From Actinomycetes bacterium (GTDB taxonomy: Bacteria > Actinomycetota > Actinomycetes > Mycobacteriales > Mycobacteriaceae): a stretch of 64,000 bases of DNA. Each line of letters starts with the position of its first letter. Position 1 is the first letter of the stretch. The notes below the pieces were generated by a model. The model worked only from the letters and a program-made list of their open reading frames with translations. It was not told the origin of the DNA and ran no database searches. The DNA lies in NCBI GenBank assembly GCA_023418505.1, contig JAEZZR010000012.1, positions 1 through 64,000 of the forward strand. The letters run 5' to 3'. This document shows, piece by piece, positions 1 to 7,928 of this stretch. The translations under genes and the position numbers were made by a program.

Positions 1-785
1 CGGAAGTGACCGCCGCGATGATGGATAACGAACAGCTGGAAAAGTGGCTGGGCGATCATCCAGACATCACTTCGCAGTTGCTGCGTATGCTGGCTCGCCG
101 CCTGCGCCGCACCAATAACTCGCTGGCTGCGATTCTGGTGCTGGGCGTGGTGGTGCTCACCATTGCGGTGGCATATTTTGCAGCTCGGGATAATAGCGCG
201 GAGAGCATCTCGGCAACGACGGAGACCTCGACGTTCACCACCACTACAACGGATTCTCCAGATGTAGCTAACGACGGAAATCGCACTACGAATCCGTCGC
301 CAAGCAATCCCACCCAGCAGAGTCCTACTCAGCAGAGTGCGTACTTCGACTTCGCCAGTGGGTTGAACCCGTTGGATTACGGCTTCGAGCCAGTTGCCGA
401 GGGCTATCTCGTGCGCGCGATCCCTGCTGATGCCACGCAGCCATTGATCAGCGAATTCTTCCGCGTGATTCAAGCAGCTGCCAACGAAGCTCCAGCAGGT
501 GGCAAGATGCCTGCGACCTTTAATTTCACGGTAAGCCAAGCGCCAGCTTTGGGTGAGGTGCAGTGCCGGGCGCACCAAGCTACTTCCGACAATCCTCACC
601 GAGGTACCGGCTTCTGGGATTGCCGTGGTCAGCAATCTGGCACTGCGAGCTCGGCTAGTGCTTACCCGCCACAGGCAGTGGTGAATTTCAGTTCGATCGT
701 TGGTGGCGATGCGGATGTCTCGCAGCTCACGCCTCAGGATCCGAACTGGCAGGAAAATGCCAAGAAGCTACCAGTAAATGGCTAG
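1..785 (+). CDS. GlxR-like C-helix fused to a transmembrane and extracytoplasmic domain (5' partial)
   Basis: The reading frame is open to the window edge, so the true start lies upstream; a GTG at 6 is probably internal. The first ~42 visible residues (from EVTAAMMDN through LLRMLARRLRRTNNSLA) closely resemble, from memory, the end of the cyclic-nucleotide-binding domain and the dimerisation C-helix of corynebacterial GlxR. Where GlxR continues into its DNA-binding winged helix, this protein has a hydrophobic stretch (AILVLGVVVLTIAVAYFAA), then a Ser/Thr/Pro/Gln-rich linker and a ~150-residue domain with two cysteines (VQC and WDC). The Arg-rich segment just before the helix fits a type II topology with the nucleotide-binding part inside. 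Function unknown. A recent recombination inside a glxR copy is the main alternative to a stable fusion family. Convergent with thiF. Confidence 0.72.
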   Translation, partial: EVTAAMMDNEQLEKWLGDHPDITSQLLRMLARRLRRTNNSLAAILVLGVVVLTIAVAYFAARDNSAESISATTETSTFTTTTTDSPDVANDGNRTTNPSPSNPTQQSPTQQSAYFDFASGLNPLDYGFEPVAEGYLVRAIPADATQPLISEFFRVIQAAANEAPAGGKMPATFNFTVSQAPALGEVQCRAHQATSDNPHRGTGFWDCRGQQSGTASSASAYPPQAVVNFSSIVGGDADVSQLTPQDPNWQENAKKLPVNG

Positions 786-811
786 TTAGCGGCCAGCTAG
801 TGCGTGCCCGA

Positions 812-2068
812 TTAGTGCGTAACTTCTAATCCGGCCGCCTGCCAGGCCAGCATGCCACCTTCGAGATTCACCAGTCGTGGGTGGCTCGCTTGCGACGAAA
901 GTGGCACCGAAGATGAATTGAGTTGCTGCTCGAGTATCTGAATCGCTTGCGACGATCGGGCGCCAGAACGGCAATGGAACACCAAGGTTTCAGCATCTGG
1001 TTTTTCTGGGTCTACTTGCAGTTGCTCGCGCACAGCTGCCCACCCCTGCTGCTGAATCTGCTGTAGCGGAATGTGTACTGAACCGGCGATAAAACCGGCT
1101 TCGCGTTCGGAATCTTCGCGGACATCCACCACCAAGGTAGAGCCATCGAGACGCTCCGCTAATTCATTCGGGCCAATCGCGGTGGGCTCTGAAGGATCAG
1201 TTGGCGCGGTGGACTCGGCACCATCGGCGGTATTTACCTCGCAACCACACGAAGTTTGCGGGTTTTCATGGGCGCTTAAATCCGTGGCATAAGGCCGATC
1301 TGGATCAGCACTGAAATTTAAACTGCGGGTGGAAGCAGCTAGAGCGTCGATAAGCACTAATTTCCCCACCGCAGGTTCACCTACTCCGGTAAGCACTTTC
1401 AGTGCTTCGACCACCATCATGGAACCGATCTGGCCGACCATGGCTCCCAGGACGCCGCCCGCAGCGCACGAAGGCACAGAATCCGGATCCGGCATATCGG
1501 GGAACAGGTCGCGCAACATCGGACCGTGGCCTGGCCAGAACACCGAAAGCTGACCGCCAAACTGCAGGATTGTTGCCCATACCAGCGGGGTGCCGGTGAC
1601 CTCTGCAGCATCCGAAGAGAGATAGCGGGTGGCGAAGTTGTCTGCCCCGTCCAGCACCACATCGTGATCGGCGAAGAGTTGGGCGGCGTTTGCTGCGGTC
1701 AAGCGTCCCTGGATCGCGGTGATGGAGGCTTCCGAATCAAGCCGCAAACCAGCATCTTTAGCCGATTCTGCCTTTGGCCGGCCAATATCCGATTCACGGT
1801 GGATCACTTGACGCTGCAGGTTGGATTCTTCGACTACATCATCGTCGATCACAGTGATGTGACCAACGCCGGCAGCAACCAGGTACAACACTGCAGGAGA
1901 ACCCAGGCCACCAGCACCGACCACCAGCACGCGGGATTGACGCAGTTTGCGCTGTGCTTCTGGGCCGAAGCCGGGCAGGGTTAAGTGGCGGGCATAGCGT
2001 CGGGTCTGGCGATCGGTTAGACCAGGTAGCTGATCCGAAGACTCCGCTGACAACCCACTAGATTCCAT
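812..2068 (-). CDS. thiF: ThiF/MoeB-type sulfur-carrier adenylyltransferase with C-terminal rhodanese domain
   Basis: Adenylates the C-terminal Gly-Gly of ThiS before sulfur transfer in thiazole synthesis; cytoplasmic. The E1-like fold is seen in RYARHLTLPGFG, the nucleotide loop GAGGLGS (residues ~51-57), the DNFATRY region and the PSCAAGGVLGAMVG segment. A rhodanese domain follows (~residues 300-418) with active-site loop CRSGARS near residue 366. The usual MoeB/ThiF first zinc pair CxxC is absent: MLRDLFP stands where CYRCLYP is common. A CGC motif remains further on, so the zinc site may be lost or altered. Last gene of thiO-thiS-thiG-thiF; its ATG overlaps the end of thiG by 11 bp, which suggests translational coupling. 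The 418-residue length suits an adenylyltransferase-rhodanese fusion. Confidence 0.9.
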   Translation of the reverse strand: MESSGLSAESSDQLPGLTDRQTRRYARHLTLPGFGPEAQRKLRQSRVLVVGAGGLGSPAVLYLVAAGVGHITVIDDDVVEESNLQRQVIHRESDIGRPKAESAKDAGLRLDSEASITAIQGRLTAANAAQLFADHDVVLDGADNFATRYLSSDAAEVTGTPLVWATILQFGGQLSVFWPGHGPMLRDLFPDMPDPDSVPSCAAGGVLGAMVGQIGSMMVVEALKVLTGVGEPAVGKLVLIDALAASTRSLNFSADPDRPYATDLSAHENPQTSCGCEVNTADGAESTAPTDPSEPTAIGPNELAERLDGSTLVVDVREDSEREAGFIAGSVHIPLQQIQQQGWAAVREQLQVDPEKPDAETLVFHCRSGARSSQAIQILEQQLNSSSVPLSSQASHPRLVNLEGGMLAWQAAGLEVTH

Positions 2069-2888
2069 CGATCATGCCTTCGAAGGTCGAGCTCGCCTGC
2101 GCGAGTTGCCGTCGAGGAATCCGGCCTGCTTGGCGCGATTGCCAACCTGCTGCCACACCGAGCTTCATAGCTTGCGCCATGGCAACTGGATTCTGCGCCC
2201 TGGTCACAGCGGAGGCCAATAACACCGCAGAACAGCCCAGTTCCATCGCCTGTGCTGCTTCGGCTGCACTGCCGATGCCTGCATCCAAGATGATCGGCAC
2301 GTTCGCCCGCGACACAATCAGCTCGATGTTATGCGGATTCAAAATGCCCATTCCAGTGCCGATTGGTGAACCCAGTGGCATCACCGCTGCACAGCCAAGC
2401 TCTTCGAGGCGCTTCGCCAATGCGGGATCGTCGTTGGTGTAGGCCAATACGGTGAACCCGTCGTTAATTAGCTGGTCGGCAGCGTCGACAAGCTCTACCG
2501 GATCAGGCAGCAACGTATCCTCATCGGCGATGACCTCGAGCTTGATGAGGTTGGTCTCTAGTGCCTCGCGAGCCAACTGCGCGGTGAGCACCGCATCACG
2601 CGCGGTGTAACAACCAGCGGTATTCGGCAACGCGGCGATGTTGTTGCGCTGGAGGATGTCGAAGACGGAATCCTGGTTGGCTCCATAGCCTTTGGCGTAG
2701 CGACGCATCGCCACCGTGGTCAACTCCGTACCGGAGGCAACCAGTGCGCGCTCTAAAGTATCTAGCGACGTTGCACCGCCGGTGCCCATGATGAGCCTGC
2801 TAGTTAAGTGCACTGCATCCGAACCAGAGCCGATCACCAAAGTGTCTGGCTTGTTTTCAGCGTTGCTGTCTGCGTTGTTGTCTACCAT
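2058..2888 (-). CDS. thiG: Thiazole synthase ThiG
   Basis: Builds the thiazole phosphate ring from deoxyxylulose phosphate, dehydroglycine and ThiS-thiocarboxylate. Family landmarks are the N-terminal LTSRLIMGTGG, the LPNTAGCYTARDAV block, the IKLEVI segment with the Schiff-base lysine, and the phosphate-binding PLGSPIGTGMGI. The C-terminal DAGIGSAAEAAQAMELG stretch completes the TIM barrel. I chose the ATG at 2888 rather than an upstream extension because an AGGAGG ribosome site lies 6 bases before it and only 2 bases separate it from the thiS stop. About 276 residues, slightly longer than usual at the N-terminus (a polar Asn/Asp-rich leader). Confidence 0.95.
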   Translation of the reverse strand: MVDNNADSNAENKPDTLVIGSGSDAVHLTSRLIMGTGGATSLDTLERALVASGTELTTVAMRRYAKGYGANQDSVFDILQRNNIAALPNTAGCYTARDAVLTAQLAREALETNLIKLEVIADEDTLLPDPVELVDAADQLINDGFTVLAYTNDDPALAKRLEELGCAAVMPLGSPIGTGMGILNPHNIELIVSRANVPIILDAGIGSAAEAAQAMELGCSAVLLASAVTRAQNPVAMAQAMKLGVAAGWQSRQAGRIPRRQLAQASSTFEGMIDGI

Positions 2889-2890
2889 CG

Positions 2891-3160
2891 TTAGCCTCCT
2901 TGCACTGCCGTAACAATATCGATGGTGCCTGCCACTTCCGTGGTCGCCCACCGCGCGCGTGGTACCACGGCACCATCGACGGCTACCGCGACGCCGATCT
3001 TGGAACCATCGACAGGCACACCCTCATCGGTTAATGGCTTGTTCACCTGGGCTTCGACTAAATCTTTGACGGTCTCGCCGGCTTTCGCCTGATATGGCTC
3101 GCCATTGACCACGGCATGGTTGGCGGAAACTCCAGCGTGTTCTTTATCGGTGTTTGTCAT
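2891..3160 (-). CDS. thiS: Sulfur carrier protein ThiS
   Basis: Small ubiquitin-fold sulfur carrier for the thiazole ring. The C-terminus ends in Gly-Gly (VTAVQGG), the residue pair adenylated by ThiF and thiocarboxylated. The central VAVAVDGAVVPRARW and the N-terminal VNGEPYQAKAGETV match the ThiS beta-grasp pattern. The start at 3160 (MTNTDKEHAG) has a GGAGG ribosome site 7-8 bases upstream, and its ATG overlaps the thiO TGA stop (ATGA). About 89 residues, ~20 longer than a typical ThiS because of an N-terminal leader. Lies between thiO and thiG. Confidence 0.93.
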   Translation of the reverse strand: MTNTDKEHAGVSANHAVVNGEPYQAKAGETVKDLVEAQVNKPLTDEGVPVDGSKIGVAVAVDGAVVPRARWATTEVAGTIDIVTAVQGG

Positions 3161-4314
3161 GAAAACCTCCAAGGATCCATCGAAGTAGGCACATCGCCTT
3201 TTCCGGAAACCACTTTGGCTCCCAGGGTAGCGCCCAAGGCAGCAAGCAAAATGCCGTGGCGGAAATAGCCAGTTGAAATAGTCAGGCCTTCGGCTACGCG
3301 GCCCAACATAGGAATATCGTCCGGCGAACCCGGGCGTGCTTTGGTGGTGATCTCTTCGATGTCACATTCCAAAATGGCCGGTACCAGGCGGTAGGCATCT
3401 TTAAGCAACTGGTATACGCCCTCAGCCGAAGTGCCACTGCGACCATCCTCACGGGAGGTTGCACCAAGGACCACCGAACCATCCGGGCGTGGCACGATAT
3501 ACACCGGCCGGCCATGGACGATGCCCCGGATCGTGCGGAAGGTCAGGGGTTGTAGGCGTTCTGGCACGCTCATCCGAATCACATCGCCATAGACCGGACG
3601 CACGGGCAGACGCAGCCGCTCTGGCAAACCGGCAATGGAATCGATTCCAGTGCCTGTGGCGAGGAGGACTTCGTCGGCTTCGATAGTGGTGCCGTCGTCA
3701 AGCTGAACGCCCACTACGCGGCGCCCCTCGGCGCTCCCAACTTCCCCGCCGTCCTCATCGCGACCTTCCCACACCACAGCCTGCACATACTGGCGAACCA
3801 GGTTCTCCTCGCCAATCAACTGCAACAACTGCGCGTACAGCTTCCGTGGATCCACCTGGTGATCGTTAGGAATCGACACCGCCCCCACGCAACCCGGGCC
3901 GACGGAAGGTTCGCTCTGTCGCACCTGGCGCGCCGTTACCGACTCGATGGTCATGCCCATGGCGTGCTGCAAACCCATCAGCTCTTGCAGATAACGGCGA
4001 TCGGCGCCGTCGCCAGCGCAAACGTACGTGCCATTTTCTACGTACCCCAGCTCTTCGAGGCTCACCTGTGCGGCATCAGCAATATCAGTTACAAAATCGC
4101 GGTAGAGCTGCCCCGATTCCACCATCAACGGGTACAAACCCGGCTGATCCCACACCACTTCCGCTACTGGTGCCAGCATGCCTGCCGCCGCCCACGACGC
4201 CCCCGAAACCGGCTGTGGATCCACCACCGTCACCGCGAAACCTTGCTGTTTCAGCTGCCACGCCGTGGCCAATCCAATGATCCCCGCACCTACTACTACG
4301 CAACGTTTTGTCAC
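3157..4314 (-). CDS. thiO: Glycine oxidase ThiO
   Basis: FAD-dependent amine oxidase that converts glycine to the imine used by ThiG. The N-terminal dinucleotide motif VVVGAGIIGLATAW begins at residue ~6. Other DAO-family signatures are GASWAAAGMLAPVAE, VDPRKLYAQL, LATGTGID and the C-terminal STGYFRHGILLA. The GTG start at 4314 is preferred because GAGGAGGA lies just upstream; the longer open frame runs back through thiE on the other strand and is not coding. About 385 residues, normal for the family. First gene of the leftward thiO-S-G-F operon; its start is only 54 bp from the divergent thiE start, leaving no room for a TPP riboswitch. Confidence 0.93.
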   Translation of the reverse strand: MTKRCVVVGAGIIGLATAWQLKQQGFAVTVVDPQPVSGASWAAAGMLAPVAEVVWDQPGLYPLMVESGQLYRDFVTDIADAAQVSLEELGYVENGTYVCAGDGADRRYLQELMGLQHAMGMTIESVTARQVRQSEPSVGPGCVGAVSIPNDHQVDPRKLYAQLLQLIGEENLVRQYVQAVVWEGRDEDGGEVGSAEGRRVVGVQLDDGTTIEADEVLLATGTGIDSIAGLPERLRLPVRPVYGDVIRMSVPERLQPLTFRTIRGIVHGRPVYIVPRPDGSVVLGATSREDGRSGTSAEGVYQLLKDAYRLVPAILECDIEEITTKARPGSPDDIPMLGRVAEGLTISTGYFRHGILLAALGATLGAKVVSGKGDVPTSMDPWRFS

Positions 4315-4368
4315 GCCACAGTCCTCCTCTATAGGCAGGTGATTTAAGTGGCACCTATCATAGACGTC

Positions 4369-5169
4369 ATGAAAGAACCGAATGACGGGGCCTTGCGTTC
4401 CCACAGCATCGCCGCCGATTTGGCAGCGGCTACCGACGACCGCGCGGGTGCTGGCACCGCACGCCTGCTGGCGGCGAGTGTGGCAGCACAAACCAGCCAG
4501 AGCCTGGCGCGCCACCGGGCTCTCCGGGAGGCGAAGCTGTACCTCTGCACGGATGCGCGTACACGCCGCGGCGATTTAACCGAGTTCCTCCACGCAGCAT
4601 TCGAAGGTGGCGTCGACATTATCCAGCTGCGGGATAAAGCTATCGACGCACGTGCGGTAGTTACGGCAACAGAGACGCTCGCTGAGGTCACTGCTGCACA
4701 CCGCCAGCAGGGCAAACTGTTCGCAGTTAATGATCGCGCCGATATTGCTGTGCTTACCGACGCGGACATCCTCCACGTTGGCCAAGAGGATTTAACCACG
4801 GAGCAAGCACGCCAAATTATCGGCTCGGACATGATCCTGGGGCGGTCGAACCGGAACCTGACAATGTTCGCTGATTCCATTGAGGATTCCGGCATCGACT
4901 ACGGCGTGATCGGTCCGATTTGGGAAACCCCGACCAAGCCTGGCCGCAAACCTATTGGGCTAGAGCCACTAGCTGGTGCAGCTGATTTGGCTGAGGTCAA
5001 CGACAAGCCATGGTGGGCTATCGGTGGCATCGACCAGAGCAACATCGGAGAAGTGCTCGACGCTGGCGCGGGGCGCGTAGTCGTGGTTCGTGCGATTACC
5101 GATGCTGCCACCCCGGAGGAAGCGTATCAGCGCGCGCGGGAGCTGAAATCCGCGTTGCTGGCTAAGTAA
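4369..5169 (+). CDS. thiE: Thiamine-phosphate synthase ThiE
   Basis: Couples HMP-pyrophosphate with thiazole phosphate to make thiamine monophosphate. Recognised by LYLCTDA, VDIIQLRDK, LFAVNDRADIA, DILHVGQEDL, the GPIWETPTKPG loop and WWAIGGID near the C-terminus. About 60 residues precede the usual family start, rich in Ala and without obvious function. I chose the ATG at 4369 because a TATCAT hexamer (4356-4361) ends 7 nt before it, a leaderless arrangement; a GTG at 4348 would add seven residues. Divergent from thiO. In other corynebacteria, from memory, thiE is usually co-directional with thiOSGF, so the orientation here is a local rearrangement. Confidence 0.92.
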   Translation: MKEPNDGALRSHSIAADLAAATDDRAGAGTARLLAASVAAQTSQSLARHRALREAKLYLCTDARTRRGDLTEFLHAAFEGGVDIIQLRDKAIDARAVVTATETLAEVTAAHRQQGKLFAVNDRADIAVLTDADILHVGQEDLTTEQARQIIGSDMILGRSNRNLTMFADSIEDSGIDYGVIGPIWETPTKPGRKPIGLEPLAGAADLAEVNDKPWWAIGGIDQSNIGEVLDAGAGRVVVVRAITDAATPEEAYQRARELKSALLAK

Positions 5170-5209
5170 GGCTCGCGGATCCGCTGCGCGTACCCGCAGG
5201 TACGGCCAC

Positions 5210-6493
5210 CTACTCCGGAATACTGATCTTGCCCTCTACGGCTGGTAGGGCAATGTCACTGCGGTAGTGGGATCCCTCTAGGGTGATGGTCTCTAAAGTG
5301 CGGTAGGCCTGCTGGCGGGCGTCCTCCAAGGATGCACCAACCCCTACGCAGTTAAGCACGCGGCCACCGGCGGAAACCACAGCTCCTTCGTCGTTAAGCG
5401 CAGTGCCTGCATGCAACACGCCATCAGCTTCGCGGCCAGGAGCCGCCCCTTCGATCACGTCGCCGGTCCGCGAGGACACTGGGTAGCCTTCAGAAGCCAA
5501 CACTACGGTCAGCGCGTAGTGGCCTTCCGCCCACTGCAACGGCGGGTGATCCACCAAGGTACCTGTGGCAGCTGCATTCAACGCCTGGCCTAGTGGCGAT
5601 TCCAGCAATGCCAACACCGCCTGGGTTTCCGGATCACCAAAACGGCAGTTGAACTCAATTACCTGCGGACCTTGCGAAGTCCAAGCCAAACCTGCGTACA
5701 ACAAACCCTGGAACGGGCAGCCACGCGCGACCATTTCTTTGGCAACCGGCTCGCAGATTTCTTTGACGATCCGCTCGGTAGCACCTGCTGGCAACCAATC
5801 CAGTGGTGCATAAGCGCCCATACCGCCGGTGTTTGGCCCTTCGTCGTTATCGTAAGCGCGCTTGTGATCCTGCGCCGGCACCAGCGGCACCACAGTTTCA
5901 CCATCTACCAGGCAGAATAGGCTCACTTCTGGGCCGTCTAGGTAAGACTCCAACAACACCGGATTACCCGAGTTCAGCACAGCTTCGGCGTGGTTGATGG
6001 CCTCGGCGCGCTGGTCAGTTACAACTACGCCTTTGCCTGCAGCTAGGCCATCGTCTTTAACTACCCACATCGATCCGAAGCGGTCGATCGCTGCTTCGAT
6101 CTCTGCAGCCGATGCTCCTGGAGCAATTGACTCCGAAAAGGCAGTCTTCACATTTGCCGCAGCCATCACATCTTTAGCGAAGGCCTTCGAGCCTTCAATC
6201 TGGGCCGCCGCCGCCGAAGGGCCAAACACCGCAAACCCAGCTTCGCGCAAGTCATCGGCCACACCGGCTACCAGTGGCACTTCGGGGCCTACCACCACAA
6301 GATCAGCTGACACCTCTTTAGCCAGGGCAACAGCGGCAGCGCCATCATCGACTTTCAGCGGATGTAACGTCGCCAGCGTAGACATGCCAGCGTTACCAGG
6401 TGCGACGTGCAACTGCTCGACGGATGGATCCTTACTCAGTGCGAACAAAAGGGCGTGTTCACGGGCGCCATTGCCGATAACTAAGATGCGCAT
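5210..6493 (-). CDS. purD: Phosphoribosylamine-glycine ligase PurD
   Basis: GAR synthetase, second step of purine synthesis. N-terminal MRILVIGNGAREHAL, the ATP-grasp core with DGLAAGKGVVV, LLESYLDGPEVSLFCLVDG, the NTGGMGAYAPL loop and the EFNCRFGDPETQAVL metal-binding segment are diagnostic. About 427 residues, normal. The longer open frame was rejected: the ATG at 6493 starts the conserved domain, and TAGACT 7 nt upstream suggests a leaderless transcript. Divergent from the HIT gene; their starts are ~130 bp apart. Confidence 0.96.
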   Translation of the reverse strand: MRILVIGNGAREHALLFALSKDPSVEQLHVAPGNAGMSTLATLHPLKVDDGAAAVALAKEVSADLVVVGPEVPLVAGVADDLREAGFAVFGPSAAAAQIEGSKAFAKDVMAAANVKTAFSESIAPGASAAEIEAAIDRFGSMWVVKDDGLAAGKGVVVTDQRAEAINHAEAVLNSGNPVLLESYLDGPEVSLFCLVDGETVVPLVPAQDHKRAYDNDEGPNTGGMGAYAPLDWLPAGATERIVKEICEPVAKEMVARGCPFQGLLYAGLAWTSQGPQVIEFNCRFGDPETQAVLALLESPLGQALNAAATGTLVDHPPLQWAEGHYALTVVLASEGYPVSSRTGDVIEGAAPGREADGVLHAGTALNDEGAVVSAGGRVLNCVGVGASLEDARQQAYRTLETITLEGSHYRSDIALPAVEGKISIPE

Positions 6494-6622
6494 GCCCGTT
6501 AGTCTAGCCGGTGGGTCGCGGCCTACTGTCCCGAACTTCGCCCCAACTTGTCCCGAACTTCTACAAATAGAACTTCTCGGTTCCCCGCGCAGAGTTGTAC
6601 CGGGCGTACTACCGTAGAACCT

Positions 6623-7033
6623 ATGAGCACCGTCTTTACGAAAATCATCAACGGGGAGCTTCCCGGCCGGTTCGTCTACCGCGACCGCAATGTGGTTGCG
6701 TTTTTGACGATTGAGCCCATCGCCGATGGCCACGTCCTGGTAGTTCCAGTTCAGGAAGTAGATCGTTGGACTGACCTGCCGCCTTCAACGTGGAAGGAGC
6801 TCAACGAGGTTGCTCAGATGATTGGCCACGCATTGGTGGAGGAATTCGATGCTCCACGCGCGGGCTACCTAATTGCTGGCTTCGAAGTGCCACACGCACA
6901 TATTCACGTGTTCCCGGCCTCGGACATGAGTGGCTACAACCTGGCGAACGTCGATCGCAACCCGGATCCGCAGAAGCTCGACGAGGTGGCAGCTCGCCTG
7001 CGTCGTGCGCTTGACACTGAAGATCTTGCTTGA
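6623..7033 (+). CDS. HIT-family nucleotide hydrolase
   Basis: Small histidine-triad protein of ~136 residues, probably a phosphoramidase or nucleotidyl hydrolase. The triad is visible in PHAHIHVFPA near residue 95, and the family N-terminus FTKIINGELPGRFVY is clear. The start at 6623 is chosen because the domain begins there and because TACCGT (6610-6615) ends 7 nt before the ATG, as for a leaderless gene. The 3' end overlaps the likely TTG start of the downstream lipase gene by a few bases, so the two may be co-transcribed. The natural substrate cannot be told from sequence. Confidence 0.9.
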   Translation: MSTVFTKIINGELPGRFVYRDRNVVAFLTIEPIADGHVLVVPVQEVDRWTDLPPSTWKELNEVAQMIGHALVEEFDAPRAGYLIAGFEVPHAHIHVFPASDMSGYNLANVDRNPDPQKLDEVAARLRRALDTEDLA

Positions 7034-7892
7034 GAATTTGTCTGAAGATTTTTCTGAAAAGCTGACGACGGAGCAGCTGGCGACGGAAGAGCCTGCGGAG
7101 GCATCGGCAGCACCGGAGCCGGTAGCCGAAGATGCCGCTACTACTTCCACGCCCCTGGCGGCTCAATTCGGCCGGCGTGGCGTCTTCGAGGACGACTGGC
7201 GTGCCCGCCCCACTGACGATCACCCTTGGCCAGTGATCCTCATCCACGGCACCGGCCATGCCAAAGGTGTCTGGGAGCAGCTAGGCACTGAATTGCGCGA
7301 GCAAGGCTGGGCAACTTTCGCCCCTGATTATGGTTACCGTGCGACCTCGGCTTTATCTGATTCTTTGGATCAGCTGCAGGCCTATATCGATACTGTTCTG
7401 AAAATCACCGGTGCCCGGCGCGCCATTTTGATTGGCCATTCGCAGGGTGGATTACTGGCCACGTTGTTGTCCTTCCGCCTTCCAGAACAGATCAAGCATG
7501 TGGTGTGCTTGGCTGCTCCTAACCATGGAACAAGCTTGGGTGGCATCGCCAAGGGCTTAACCAAAATCCCGGGCACCCGAGCATTAATGAGCAACTTCAT
7601 CCAAAGCTATTGGGGTGCATCCAGCTTGGAGCAACTCACTGGCTCAAAGATGGTGTTGGATCCTGATCGCAAGGACGTTACTGCTCCTGGTGTTACTTAC
7701 ACCTGCATTGCTACGAAGACGGATCAGCTGATTAATCCACCGTCATCGTGCTTTCTCAATGATGGCTCTAGTGGCAAGGTGAATAATTTCTATGTCCAAG
7801 ATCGCCATCCAGGGTTGGTGGTCTTACATGAACACATGACTACCGAAAAGCACGTCCGTGCGCTGGTATTGGAAGCTCTCGACGAGCTTTAG
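7026..7892 (+). CDS. Class 2 lipase-like alpha/beta-hydrolase
   Basis: Alpha/beta-hydrolase of the lipase class 2 type. The oxyanion-loop segment VILIHGTGHAKGVWEQL, the nucleophile elbow GHSQGG and the LAAPNHGTSLGG motif are clear, and a histidine-rich HEHM near the C-terminus likely carries the catalytic His. The start is uncertain. The frame is open back into the HIT gene; I place it at a TTG (7026) overlapping the HIT stop, with another TTG at 7038. The first ~50 residues are acidic and Ala/Glu/Thr-rich with no signal peptide, so export is not evident. Many corynebacterial relatives are secreted; this copy may act inside or use an unseen start. Confidence 0.82.
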   Translation: MLENLSEDFSEKLTTEQLATEEPAEASAAPEPVAEDAATTSTPLAAQFGRRGVFEDDWRARPTDDHPWPVILIHGTGHAKGVWEQLGTELREQGWATFAPDYGYRATSALSDSLDQLQAYIDTVLKITGARRAILIGHSQGGLLATLLSFRLPEQIKHVVCLAAPNHGTSLGGIAKGLTKIPGTRALMSNFIQSYWGASSLEQLTGSKMVLDPDRKDVTAPGVTYTCIATKTDQLINPPSSCFLNDGSSGKVNNFYVQDRHPGLVVLHEHMTTEKHVRALVLEALDEL

Positions 7893-7928
7893 TGCTCGGC
7901 CGAACCTCGGCACGCCCGAGCCCCGCCG

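Noticed and set aside
4314..4369. TPP riboswitch between thiO and thiE
   Set aside because: Only 54 bp are available and no CUGAGA-like core is seen.
4344..4895. 183-codon minus-strand frame opposite thiE
   Set aside because: Antisense to a recognisable ThiE; Ser/Arg-rich artefact.
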